A stretch of DNA of 64,000 nucleotides, from contig JACKLV010000010.1 of NCBI GenBank assembly GCA_024235755.1, positions 62,001-126,000 of the forward strand, read 5' to 3'. A program made the position numbers and the translations under genes. A model generated the notes under the pieces. It had not been told where the DNA came from. It did not search any database and was given only the letters and a program-made list of their open reading frames with translations. This document shows positions 1 through 8,314 of the stretch, one piece after another; position 1 is the stretch's first letter; each line of letters opens with the position of its first letter. The DNA comes from Burkholderiales bacterium (GTDB lineage Bacteria; Pseudomonadota; Gammaproteobacteria; Burkholderiales; Nitrosomonadaceae).

Positions 1-1124
1 TTTTCCAAAAGAAATTCTGACAGTTTTTGAGACACGATTTCTTCAACAACAGGCCTGACTTCCGAGGAAACCAGTTTTTCTTTGGTTTGAGATGAAAATT
101 TCGGTTCAAACAGTTTTACCGAAAGCACGCAAGACAATCCTTCCCGCATATCGTCACCGGTTGTTTCAACCTTGGCTTTTTTTGCCATCTCATTTTTCTC
201 AATATAATTATTGAGCGTCCGCGTCATAGCGGCCCGTAAACCGGTTAAATGCGAACCACCATCTTTTTGCGGAATATTGTTAGTAAAGCATAACACCTGC
301 TCGCTATAGCTGTCGCTCCACTGCATTGCGACTTCTACGGTAATGCTGTCTTTTAATCCCGATGTATAAAAAATACTTGGATGCAAAACAGTTTTGGTAC
401 GGTTGATATATTCGACGAAATTTTTGATGCCGCCTGAGAAAGCAAAGATTTCTTCTTTTCCCTGACGTTGATCAATCAGCTGTATTTTGATGCCGTTATT
501 GAGAAAGGAAAGTTCCCGTAGGCGCTTAGCGAAAATATCATAGTGATATTCGACATTGCCGAAAATTTCCTTGCTCGCTAAAAAATGCACTTCAGTACCA
601 TGACGTTCAGCGTCACCAACAATTTCCAGCGGTTTAACGGGCACGCCCATACGAAATTCCATTTCATGGATACTGCCGTCACGACGTATTGTCAAACGCA
701 GCCATTCCGACAATGCATTGACGACGGATACGCCGACTCCATGTAAACCGCCTGAAACTTTATAGGATTGATCATCAAACTTTCCGCCGGCATGCAATTC
801 AGTCATGACAATTTCTGCTGCCGAGCGTTGTTGTTCGTCATCCTGCTTGATGCCAGTGGGAATCCCTCTGCCATTATCATGTACACTGACGGAATTGTCT
901 GGATGCAGGATTACAGTAATTTCATCGCAGTAACCTGCTAGTGCTTCATCAATCGCATTATCTACCACCTCAAATACCATATGATGTAAACCTGTACCAT
1001 CACTGGTATCCCCGATATACATACCGGGACGCTTACGTACAGCATCCAGTCCCTTCAATATTCTGATACTGTCCGAACCATAGTCATTTTTGCTTTCAGG
1101 CAAGCTGTTTTTGTCTTTACTCAT
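1..1124 (-). CDS. gyrB: DNA gyrase subunit B, N-terminal part (partial)
   Basis: This is the ATPase subunit of DNA gyrase, which introduces negative supercoils using ATP. The minus-strand frame opens at the ATG at 1124-1122 and remains open to the window edge, giving about 374 residues of a protein usually near 800. The start reads MSKDKNSLPESKNDYGSDSI and is followed by the GHKL ATPase signatures: the RKRPGMYIGDT stretch and EVVDNAIDEALAGY, which carries the catalytic Glu and the ATP-binding Asn. The gene is third in the order dnaA-dnaN-gyrB, 39 bp after dnaN, so it is probably cotranscribed. The missing recF between dnaN and gyrB is seen in several betaproteobacteria. The call is very secure, and only the C-terminal half is outside the window. 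Confidence 0.97.
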   Translation of the reverse strand, partial: MSKDKNSLPESKNDYGSDSIRILKGLDAVRKRPGMYIGDTSDGTGLHHMVFEVVDNAIDEALAGYCDEITVILHPDNSVSVHDNGRGIPTGIKQDDEQQRSAAEIVMTELHAGGKFDDQSYKVSGGLHGVGVSVVNALSEWLRLTIRRDGSIHEMEFRMGVPVKPLEIVGDAERHGTEVHFLASKEIFGNVEYHYDIFAKRLRELSFLNNGIKIQLIDQRQGKEEIFAFSGGIKNFVEYINRTKTVLHPSIFYTSGLKDSITVEVAMQWSDSYSEQVLCFTNNIPQKDGGSHLTGLRAAMTRTLNNYIEKNEMAKKAKVETTGDDMREGLSCVLSVKLFEPKFSSQTKEKLVSSEVRPVVEEIVSQKLSEFLLE

Positions 1125-1163
1125 GTAAGTGCTTTTTTAAAGTTACATCAATGGAATAGTGAA

Positions 1164-2279
1164 TTAGATTCGCATGGGCATGATGACATACTTAAAATCG
1201 TCCCGGCCCGGAATCGTAATTAAAACGCTGGAGGATGCGTCGGAAAACGCAAAACGAAATGTATCTACGGATACATAATTTAAGAGATCAGTGAGATAAG
1301 TAATATTCAGGCTGTAGTCTATAGCATCGTCATCATAGGTTATGGCCATTTCATCGAATGCTTCCTCCTGCTCAGTATTCTTACAAATGACACTGAGTTT
1401 GCTTTTATCGATGAGCAGACGTACGCCTTTCAGTAATTCGTTTGAATTTGAAAGGATGGATACGCGCTGCAATATATGCAGAAAAGACAAACGGTCAAGA
1501 TCAAAAGTTTTGTCATTTTGAGTCGGGATAGCGCGGCTGAAATTGGGGTATTTTCCGTCAATGACTTTAGAAATCAATACAATGTTTGAAAATTCCAGTA
1601 TGACTCTTTTGGGAAATATTTCGATCTTGACAGGTGTTTCGTCATCTTTGAGCAGCTTAAGCAGTTCCATGACTGTTTTGCGCGGTAAGATTACTGACAA
1701 ATTGACATCATTTAATTGAATAGGGGTCGAAGCAAAAGCCAGCCGGTGTGTATCTGTTCCCACAGTAATCAATTCACCGTTGTCTACCGATAATAAAACT
1801 CCATTTAAAAAATAGCGGATGTCTTGCTCTGCAATAGCATACTGGACATTGCTCAACAGGTTTCTGATGGTACTTTGCGATAGAGAGATTGTTTCAGTCG
1901 ATTGATTTTCCTCAGTAATAATCGGGAAATCTTCGGCTGGCAAAATTTGCAGATTGAATAGGCTTTTACCGGATTTAATCTGCAGTTTTTCATCTTTTTT
2001 TATCAATGAAACTTCGGCATCAGGATCAAGCGATCGGAGAATATCCTGCATTTTTTTTGCCGATACGGTCAGTGAAAAGTTCTGACTTTTTCCATTTTCA
2101 ATCGTAGTCGTTGTTTCAATTTGCATCTCCGAATCGGACGTCAGAAAACGAATCTTACCTTCGTTATTTTGAATCAATACATTCGAAAGAATAGGAAACG
2201 TCTGCCGTTTTTCAACAATACCCGTTACCAGTTGCAAAGGTTTAATAAGATTTTCCCGGTTTGTTTTAATTAATATCAT
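1164..2279 (-). CDS. dnaN: DNA polymerase III beta sliding clamp
   Basis: This protein forms the ring-shaped processivity clamp that tethers DNA polymerase III and mismatch-repair proteins to DNA. The 371-residue length fits the family (about 366-370). The N-terminus MILIKTNRENLIKPLQLVTG and the motif EKRQTFPILSNVLIQ are characteristic of the first clamp domain, and the C-terminus ends in the family-typical pattern YVIMPMRI. It lies between the putative oriC (2280-2516) and gyrB. The start at 2279 is preceded by AT-rich origin DNA rather than a strong Shine-Dalgarno, but no better start is visible. The assignment rests on sequence motifs and the dnaA-dnaN-gyrB synteny. Confidence 0.97.
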   Translation of the reverse strand: MILIKTNRENLIKPLQLVTGIVEKRQTFPILSNVLIQNNEGKIRFLTSDSEMQIETTTTIENGKSQNFSLTVSAKKMQDILRSLDPDAEVSLIKKDEKLQIKSGKSLFNLQILPAEDFPIITEENQSTETISLSQSTIRNLLSNVQYAIAEQDIRYFLNGVLLSVDNGELITVGTDTHRLAFASTPIQLNDVNLSVILPRKTVMELLKLLKDDETPVKIEIFPKRVILEFSNIVLISKVIDGKYPNFSRAIPTQNDKTFDLDRLSFLHILQRVSILSNSNELLKGVRLLIDKSKLSVICKNTEQEEAFDEMAITYDDDAIDYSLNITYLTDLLNYVSVDTFRFAFSDASSSVLITIPGRDDFKYVIMPMRI

Positions 2280-2516
2280 TGATATAAATATTTGGTAATA
2301 GCTAATAAAGTACCGAAAGATCTGTGGATATCCATAATTATTAATTAATAATCAATTTATTATGGTAATAATAACTGTTGAATGAAAGGCGGGTAATACA
2401 GTGAATTGTTTGTGGATAACATAAAAAAATAATTTTGTTGACGTGTTATTCACAATTTATTCAAAAGTTATCAACCTGGTTTTCAACCATGTAAATTTAT
2501 TATTTATTCCTTTTTT
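2280..2516. other. oriC: Putative replication origin (oriC) with DnaA boxes
   Basis: The 237-bp gap between dnaA and dnaN is strongly AT-rich and holds several sites close to the DnaA-box consensus TTATNCACA. A perfect TTATCCACA lies on the minus strand at 2411-2419. TTATTCACA lies on the plus strand at 2446-2454. A one-mismatch box lies on the minus strand at 2323-2331 (TGTGGATAT on plus). A weaker TTATCAACC is at 2468-2476. The stretches 2335-2375 and 2420-2510 are nearly all A and T and could serve as the unwinding element. Origin function is inferred from box clustering and position; a GC-skew plot would test it. Confidence 0.7.
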
Positions 2517-3881
2517 TCAACCGCGGAGAATATGCATCAGTGTATTGTAATCACGGTTAATTGCTGGATCGGATGTACGTAATTCATTAATTTTACGATG
2601 ACCATGAAGTACTGTCGTGTGATCACGACCACCGAACGCTTCGCCGATATCGGGTAAGCTGAGCGTTGTCAGTTCTTTAGCAATAGCCATCGCCATTTGA
2701 CGCGGTCTGGCCACAATGCGCGATCTTTTTTTCGAATACATCTCAGAAACTTTTATTTTATAGTAATCTGCAACAGTTTTTTGAATGTTTTCAATTGAAA
2801 TTTGCCGGTTTTGCACCGCGAGCAGATCTTTTAAAGCTTCTTTGGCGATATCGAGCGTAATATCCTGTTCGACAAAACGAGAAAAGGCCATGACCCGTTT
2901 TAATGCCCCTTCCAGTTCCCGGACATTCGAGCGGATGTATTTTGCAATAAAAAAAGCAACATTTTCATCGAGTTGTAATTCTTCTTGTTCCGCTTTTTTA
3001 ATTAGGATGGCCACTCGCATTTCGAGTTCCGGCGGCTCAATGGCTACCGTTAAACCCCAGCCGAAACGCGAAACAAGCCGTTCTTCCAGACCGGAAATTT
3101 CCTTGGGGTAAGAATCGCAAGTTATGATCACCTGTTTGTGCGCTTCAATAAGCGCATTGAAAGCATAAAAGAATTCTTCCTGGGTGCGGTTTTTACCACC
3201 GAAAAACTGTACATCATCAACGAGTAAAAGATCCAGCGAATGATAATAGAGCTTAAATTGATCGAATGATTTATGTTGATAGGCATTGACAACGTCCGAG
3301 ACGTATTTTTCCGCATGCACATAGCGGATTTTCGCCTGTTTATTGTTTTCGTGAATCAAATTACCGATTGCCTGGATCAGATGGGTTTTGCCGAGACCGA
3401 CTCCGCCGTAAATAAAGAGCGGGTTATAGGCAATGCCGGGGGATTCGGCCACTTGAATAGCGCCTGCCCGGGCCAACTGGTTGGCTTTTCCGGTGACGAA
3501 ATTATCGAAAGTAAAATGGGGATTGAGCTGGCTTGCCGTTCTTTTACCCGGTTTGGGCCGTTCAGGATGTGCTGAAACAACCGTTTTTTTTTCCGTTCGG
3601 ATGGGTTTGTTCTCAATCTTTGCCGGATCGGCTATTTTCAACTGAAACTGGATGTCTCTTGCAAAATGGGCTTTCGCCATGATTTTAATATGGGTTATGA
3701 AATTGTCTTGAACCCATTGCAGCACAAAGCGGTTGGGCGCAATGATGACGACCTCGGCTCCGTTTTCGTGATTGTTTCCTTCCAGATGTAACGGTTTGAT
3801 CCAGGTGTTGAACTGCTGTGCATTCAATTCATTTTTAAAATGTTCGAGGCAAGACGACCAGAAAGCATTAAATGACTGCAT
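2517..3881 (-). CDS. dnaA: Chromosomal replication initiator DnaA
   Basis: This AAA+ initiator binds DnaA boxes and melts the origin. All four domains are visible in 454 residues. Domain I is residues 1-85. A short variable linker follows. The AAA+ core has Walker A GGVGLGKT at 159-166 and Walker B LLLVDDVQFFGG. The C-terminal helix-turn-helix carries the DnaA signature GGRDHTTVLHGHRKI. It lies 82 bp downstream of panC on the same strand and is followed by the DnaA-box region and dnaN. Unusually for a proteobacterium, the rpmH-rnpA genes that often sit divergently beside dnaA are absent; panC takes that place. Identification is unambiguous. Confidence 0.98.
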   Translation of the reverse strand: MQSFNAFWSSCLEHFKNELNAQQFNTWIKPLHLEGNNHENGAEVVIIAPNRFVLQWVQDNFITHIKIMAKAHFARDIQFQLKIADPAKIENKPIRTEKKTVVSAHPERPKPGKRTASQLNPHFTFDNFVTGKANQLARAGAIQVAESPGIAYNPLFIYGGVGLGKTHLIQAIGNLIHENNKQAKIRYVHAEKYVSDVVNAYQHKSFDQFKLYYHSLDLLLVDDVQFFGGKNRTQEEFFYAFNALIEAHKQVIITCDSYPKEISGLEERLVSRFGWGLTVAIEPPELEMRVAILIKKAEQEELQLDENVAFFIAKYIRSNVRELEGALKRVMAFSRFVEQDITLDIAKEALKDLLAVQNRQISIENIQKTVADYYKIKVSEMYSKKRSRIVARPRQMAMAIAKELTTLSLPDIGEAFGGRDHTTVLHGHRKINELRTSDPAINRDYNTLMHILRG

Positions 3882-3963
3882 AATTCAGCTGAAATTAAAA
3901 TTAATCGATATCTGGTGATGAACTGGTTTAAAGAAAAGTTTTTTACGAAATGACAATTTTTTG

Positions 3964-4794
3964 TCAAATAGTAAATTCAACGTTGTCGATCAACCGGGTT
4001 GTTCCAATTCGAGCAGCTGCAAGAACAGCGAGCTTTTGATCATCAGTACTAGCGGGTAACAGGGTTTGCTGATTAACAATCGAAACATAGTCAACACCCC
4101 AACCTCTTTCTGAGAGATACTCAACCGCTTTTTTTTCTGATAGTAAAAAACCGTGCTGACCAGATGTTATTTCACTTACGATAGTGTTTAAAACCCGGTA
4201 AAGATGGCAGGCTTCTTGGCGTTCAGCTCCGTTCAAATACTGATTGCGGGAACTTAGTGCAAGGCCATCCACTGCGCGAATAATTTCCGTATCCAGAATT
4301 TTAATCGGAAAATTGAGTTGTTGCACCATTAATCGAATAATATGTAGCTGCTGGTAGTCCTTTTTTCCAAAGACTGCCATATCTGGTTGAATAATATTCA
4401 AAAATTTTAGAACAATGGTAGCAACACCTTGAAAAAACCCCGGGCGGAATTTGCCTTCCAGAGTATCGGCAACCGCGGGTAGTTGCAGCATGATTTCTTG
4501 TCGAACAGGAAAAAGATCTTTTTCTTCGGGGGTAAAGACCAAGTCCACGTCCAGATCGCGTAACAATTTACAATCAGCTTCCAGAGAGCGCGGGTATTGA
4601 TTAAAATCTTCGCTGGGTAAGAACTGGAGTGGATTAACAAAAATGCTGACGACGACAAAATCAGCGTTTTTTTTTGCTCTTTTGACCAGCGCCAGATGTC
4701 CCTCATGCAGGTTGCCCATAGTGGGTACAAAAGCAATATTTTGTACATTTTTCAGTGTACTGCGCAGCGCTGTTATGGTTTTTACAATTTTCAA
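3964..4794 (-). CDS. panC: Pantothenate synthetase
   Basis: The enzyme joins pantoate and beta-alanine with ATP to make pantothenate (vitamin B5) in the cytoplasm. The 276-residue protein shows the nucleotidyltransferase HxGH motif in PTMGNLHEGHLALV and the substrate-binding segment FGKKDYQQLHIIRLMVQQLN. The KMSKS-like region reads LSSRNQYL. It lies 15 bp after panB on the same strand, so the two pantothenate genes are surely cotranscribed and probably belong to the pcnB-folK-panB-panC run. Residues 1-20 (KIVKTITALRSTLK) fit the family start. Confidence 0.97.
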   Translation of the reverse strand: MKIVKTITALRSTLKNVQNIAFVPTMGNLHEGHLALVKRAKKNADFVVVSIFVNPLQFLPSEDFNQYPRSLEADCKLLRDLDVDLVFTPEEKDLFPVRQEIMLQLPAVADTLEGKFRPGFFQGVATIVLKFLNIIQPDMAVFGKKDYQQLHIIRLMVQQLNFPIKILDTEIIRAVDGLALSSRNQYLNGAERQEACHLYRVLNTIVSEITSGQHGFLLSEKKAVEYLSERGWGVDYVSIVNQQTLLPASTDDQKLAVLAAARIGTTRLIDNVEFTI

Positions 4795-4809
4795 TTTTGA
4801 AAGGGGTTG

Positions 4810-5604
4810 TTATTGGAATTCGTGTGTTTTATCAGGAAATAGGCCTGTTTTGACCGCTTTGACGTAGTTGCGAACAGCGTCCTGGATACTATCAGACTCA
4901 ACCATAAAATCTTTGACAAATCTGGCTTTATTACCCTGATACAATCCCAGCATGTCATGTAGTACAAGTACTTGTGCTGAGCAATCCGCACCTGCTCCGA
5001 TGCCGATTGTGGGAATTGATACCGTTGCTGTAATTTGTCTTGCGAGTGGTGCGGGTACCAATTCCATCAGTAACATTGCAGCACCTGATTTTTCAAGTGC
5101 CTTTGCTTCGCTTATTAATCGGTTTGCCGCATTTTCTGTATTACCCTGAATTTTATAGCCGCCCAATAAATGAATAGATTGTGGTGTTAGACCTATGTGC
5201 GCACATACCGGTATTCCACGTTGTGTTAAAAATTGGATTGTGTCTGTCATAACATGCCCGCCCTCTATTTTAACCATCTGGGCACCAACCGCCATGATCT
5301 GGCATGCATTTTCAAAAGCGCGTTCGGGTGATAACTGCGCGGTACCAAAGGGCATGTCTGCCATAATAAAAGCTTTTTCGGCACCGCGTGTAACACAGCG
5401 CGTGTGATAAATCATGTGATCCAGCGTAACAGGCAGTGTTGTTTCTTCTCCCTGAATGACGTTTCCCAGCGAATCACCGACCAGCAGAACGTCAACACCG
5501 CATACGTCGAGTAATCTGGAAAAAATTGCATCGTAACAGGTCAATACAGTGAATTTTTCACCATTTTGATACATTTTCAGTAAAGTACTGATAGAAGTTC
5601 TCAT
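4810..5604 (-). CDS. panB: 3-methyl-2-oxobutanoate hydroxymethyltransferase
   Basis: The protein transfers a hydroxymethyl group from methylene-tetrahydrofolate to ketoisovalerate, the first committed step of pantothenate synthesis. The 264-residue length is typical. The metal and substrate-binding strands appear in order: LLVGDSLGNVIQGEETTLPV near residue 40, ADMPFGTAQLSPERAFENA near residue 85, VKIEGG, CAHIGLTPQS, LLMELVPAPLARQIT, and IGIGAGADCSAQVLVLHDMLGL near the C-terminus. It lies 40 bp downstream of folK and 15 bp upstream of panC, a normal vitamin operon arrangement. Confidence 0.97.
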   Translation of the reverse strand: MRTSISTLLKMYQNGEKFTVLTCYDAIFSRLLDVCGVDVLLVGDSLGNVIQGEETTLPVTLDHMIYHTRCVTRGAEKAFIMADMPFGTAQLSPERAFENACQIMAVGAQMVKIEGGHVMTDTIQFLTQRGIPVCAHIGLTPQSIHLLGGYKIQGNTENAANRLISEAKALEKSGAAMLLMELVPAPLARQITATVSIPTIGIGAGADCSAQVLVLHDMLGLYQGNKARFVKDFMVESDSIQDAVRNYVKAVKTGLFPDKTHEFQ

Positions 5605-5644
5605 GTGGGTGGTTTGATTATCGGGCTTTTATTGACGAGAAAAA

Positions 5645-6151
5645 CTATTTTTCGAGCCGCGTTATAACTTGATCGGAACAAGCGGCAATCAGTTGATTGA
5701 TTTTACCATGTCCTGGAATGTAGCAATCTGGTGCGATTTCCATTAATGGATAAAGTACGAACGCGCGCTGTATCATGCGTGGATGCGGTATCGTCAAATC
5801 ATTGCTGTTTAATTGCAAGGCACCGTAGAGCAAAATATCTAGATCGAGAGTACGCGGCGCATTGCGGAAATCACGCACGCGACCATGCCGCTGCTCAATG
5901 GCTAATAGGGCATTGAGTAGTTCGACCGGTGTCAATCCGGTATCTATTTTTGCGACTGCATTGATATAGTCAGGCTGCTCTTGTGGTGCGATGGGCGCGC
6001 TTTTATATAGTGAAGAGTGTTGTATCAGAGATGTTTTCGGAAGTGCGGCTATTTCCTGACAAGCAGTCTTTATCTGCTTGAGAGGGTTATCAAGATTGCT
6101 GCCTAGTGCAATAAAGGCAGTACTGTTTTGTCTATCGTTTTGGTGCATCAT
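5645..6151 (-). CDS. folK: 6-hydroxymethyl-7,8-dihydropterin pyrophosphokinase
   Basis: HPPK moves pyrophosphate from ATP to hydroxymethyl-dihydropterin in folate synthesis. The 168-residue protein carries the family hallmarks: an N-terminal ALGSNLDNPLKQI, the ATP/metal region VRDFRNAPRTLDLDILLYG with the paired acidic residues that bind magnesium, and IPHPRMIQRAFVLYPLMEI. Its start overlaps the stop of pcnB by one base, so translation is probably coupled. Placing folK beside panB joins two pathways that share folate chemistry, since PanB uses methylene-tetrahydrofolate. Confidence 0.96.
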   Translation of the reverse strand: MMHQNDRQNSTAFIALGSNLDNPLKQIKTACQEIAALPKTSLIQHSSLYKSAPIAPQEQPDYINAVAKIDTGLTPVELLNALLAIEQRHGRVRDFRNAPRTLDLDILLYGALQLNSNDLTIPHPRMIQRAFVLYPLMEIAPDCYIPGHGKINQLIAACSDQVITRLEK

Positions 6152-7548
6152 CAGGATACGGCTTTTTCTTTGTCAGCTGAAACCGGTATTTGATCCGCAG
6201 AAGCTGTGTCAGAAGCCGGTTTACGTCGGGTGCGTTTTTTGCGTTTTCTGGTTGAAGACGGTTTGGGAATCATTTTCGCCCGATTATCCGGATCGGCTGC
6301 GACAAAACTTTTCCACCATATTGCTAATTCCGGATTCATTTCTCCGCTTTCGGAGCGCAGCAGCATGAAATCGTAAGCGGCCCGAAAACGGGGGTGAGAA
6401 ATCAGTCGGAGCGGTTTGCGACCAACCAGAGATTCAAATCGCGGTTGCATTAACCAGATTTCTGTAATGGTGGCGCTGAAACGGCGCGGGATAGCAATAT
6501 TTTTTTGTTGACTGGACAATACATCCTCAATTGCTCGATATAATGCCGTGAGTAGCTTTTCACCTGAATTTTTGTAGTTGTTCCAGGTAGTCAGCACTTC
6601 GTGCCATAATAATGATGCAAATAAAAAAGCCGGTGATACGTGCTTATCCTGTTGAATTCTTTCGTCAGTATTTTTTAGAGCCAGCGTGATAAAACGTTCT
6701 CCTAGCGGTTGTTCCAGAATGACATCGAGCATTGGCAACAGACCATGGTGCAGACCGCGCTGACGCAGGTCGACCACACAAGAGAGTGCGTGACCAGATA
6801 GCAACAATTTTAGCATTTCATCAAGCAAGCGTGCTGGAGGGACGTTTTGTAATAACGGCGCCAGATCGCCGATGGGTTCCGCAGTAAGCGGATCAATCTG
6901 CATCTCGAGCTTGGCCGCAAGTCGTACTGCTCTGAGCATACGGACTGGATCTTCCCGGTAGCGGGTTACGGGGTCACCTATGATGCGTAACGTTTTGGCT
7001 TTGAGATCGGTATAACCATCGAGGTAATCGTGAATTTCTTCGCTGAAAGGATCGTAAAAAAGTGCATTCAAAGTGAAATCGCGCCGTGCGGCATCTTCTT
7101 CCTGGCTGCCAAAGACATTATCACGTAGTAGTCTTCCATGTTGATCAGTATAGTTTTTTATTCCTGATACAGCATTGTCGTCGGGCAATGGACCGCGAAA
7201 TGTAGATACCTCAACCGTTTCGTTTCCGCACATGACATGCACCAGACGAAAGCGTCGGCCAATAATTCGGGAACGTTTGAACAAACCACGGGCTTGTTCG
7301 GGCGTTGCATTTGTAGCGATGTCGAAATCTTTGGGCTTGAGTCCAAGCAGCAAGTCTCTGACAGCACCGCCAACAATGAATGCTGAGAAACCGGCTTTTT
7401 GCAGCCCGTGGGCGACTTTTAGTGCGCACGGGCTGATCAGATTGCGGTTTATTCCGTGATTGCTGGGCGGTATTATGCTTAGCTGCGTATTAGCAGTATG
7501 AGATGAAATTTTTCGTTTGAAGACTTGATGAAGAAATTTTCGGATCAT
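6151..7548 (-). CDS. pcnB: Poly(A) polymerase I
   Basis: This nucleotidyltransferase adds poly(A) tails to RNA 3' ends and so marks RNA for decay. The 465-residue protein has the class II transferase head FIVGGAVRDLLLGLKPKDFD with the catalytic DxD (DFDIAT), then RNA-binding segments such as REDPVRMLRAVRLAAKL. A lysine/arginine-rich C-terminal tail (RKRKKRTRRKP) typifies PcnB rather than the shorter CCA-adding enzymes. It is the first gene of the run to folK, panB and panC. The ATG at 7548 has only a weak ribosome site. A CCA-adding role is the alternative, but length and basic tail favour PcnB. Confidence 0.93.
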   Translation of the reverse strand: MIRKFLHQVFKRKISSHTANTQLSIIPPSNHGINRNLISPCALKVAHGLQKAGFSAFIVGGAVRDLLLGLKPKDFDIATNATPEQARGLFKRSRIIGRRFRLVHVMCGNETVEVSTFRGPLPDDNAVSGIKNYTDQHGRLLRDNVFGSQEEDAARRDFTLNALFYDPFSEEIHDYLDGYTDLKAKTLRIIGDPVTRYREDPVRMLRAVRLAAKLEMQIDPLTAEPIGDLAPLLQNVPPARLLDEMLKLLLSGHALSCVVDLRQRGLHHGLLPMLDVILEQPLGERFITLALKNTDERIQQDKHVSPAFLFASLLWHEVLTTWNNYKNSGEKLLTALYRAIEDVLSSQQKNIAIPRRFSATITEIWLMQPRFESLVGRKPLRLISHPRFRAAYDFMLLRSESGEMNPELAIWWKSFVAADPDNRAKMIPKPSSTRKRKKRTRRKPASDTASADQIPVSADKEKAVS

Positions 7549-7565
7549 TGTAAAACATTAAAAAT

Positions 7566-7582
7566 ATCCATTATGGATTATA
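7566..7582 (-). promoter_or_regulatory. Candidate -10 element and small palindrome upstream of pcnB
   Basis: Reading the minus strand, a perfect TATAAT occupies 7582-7577, about 30 bp before the pcnB start. Overlapping it is the short palindrome ATCCAT-T-ATGGAT at 7566-7578, which could be an operator. No good -35 hexamer is seen at 17 bp, so the promoter is only tentative. Confidence 0.35.
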
Positions 7583-7941
7583 CACTGGGTGTCCATCTGA
7601 TATGACTTGTCTTAATATGAATTAATAGCGCGCTAATCTCGGGTTTTGGGCAGTATTCGGATAAAGCTTAGGCGCATTCATTTTGAACCAAACACTGTTT
7701 TGCTTGCTGCTGCTTTTTATCCAATCTGTAATTTGACTGGTTCAACCAATGATATCCGGCGTGGTTATTCAAACAGTGATGAAAAACCTATTTACAGGTA
7801 AATCTAGATTATGGATTCAAGCTACTGAAGAAATTATCAGTCTGCTAAAGAAATGTACCATTGCTCTACAAGATTTTCAGCAGATAAGGTTTGGGTTTGA
7901 AAACGGTGAGAAATACTACAATAGAGGAAAATTTATGTTGT

Positions 7942-7977
7942 TGATTACTTCATATTTCTGACAATATGAAGTAATCA
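7942..7977. repeat. Perfect inverted repeat, 15-bp arms
   Basis: TGATTACTTCATATT (7942-7956) is followed by a 6-base loop (7957-7962) and its exact reverse complement (7963-7977). There is no T-tract after it, so it is not a classic intrinsic terminator. It could be an RNA hairpin or a protein-binding site. Confidence 0.75.
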
Positions 7978-8180
7978 TACATTGTATGCTGAGTAATGAT
8001 TAACCTGTTCCGCCCATCCCATTTAAAGAAACCATTGGTACTGCAGACGGCCCCGTTTTAATAACTGAATTTGTGATAGCGTATTCTTTCAATTTGGTAA
8101 TCTCCAAGTAGTAAACAACTGTGAAAAGAATCTAAAAACATTCTTGGTTTCATGTTCTGTATATTCTGAGGAGATTGAAA

Positions 8181-8207
8181 ATGGTTCAAATCAAAAATAG
8201 GTTGTAA
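8181..8207 (+). CDS. Mini-ORF of 8 codons with a strong ribosome site
   Basis: A GAGGAG Shine-Dalgarno at 8168-8173 precedes ATG at 8181, which reads MVQIKNRL and stops at 8205-8207. The terminator hairpin at 8241-8266 follows 33 bp later. The arrangement resembles a leader peptide or the truncated remnant of a lost gene. Whether it is translated is unknown. Confidence 0.25.
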   Translation: MVQIKNRL

Positions 8208-8240
8208 TTGTTTTTTGATAGCAGCTGCTGGTTTTGAAGA

Positions 8241-8266
8241 AAATAGCGCGTCTCGTGCTATTTTTT
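8241..8266 (+). terminator. Intrinsic terminator, possibly bidirectional
   Basis: AAATAGCGCG pairs with CGTGCTATTT around a TCT loop (one G-T wobble) and is followed by T residues on the plus strand. The complementary strand is also T-rich after the stem, so it may end the glc operon, whose last gene stops at 8315. Confidence 0.65.
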
Positions 8267-8314
8267 AATACGTTCTTGAAGATTCAGCCTAAATTTGAGA
8301 TGTTGAATTGCGAT

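Larger units (their letters stand above)
7549..8314. other. 766-bp region without a convincing gene
   Basis: The region separates the pcnB run from the glc operon. Its longest reading frame (7749-7961 plus, 70 codons) has no ribosome site and no recognisable family. What can be seen is a 15-bp-arm palindrome at 7942-7977, a well-initiated mini-ORF at 8181-8207, and a terminator hairpin at 8241-8266. A small RNA ending at the hairpin on the plus strand is possible, but I could not identify one. Confidence 0.5.

Noticed and set aside
7749..7961. 70-codon plus-strand reading frame
   Set aside because: No ribosome site, no family-like text, and the stop lies inside the palindrome. I describe the palindrome only.
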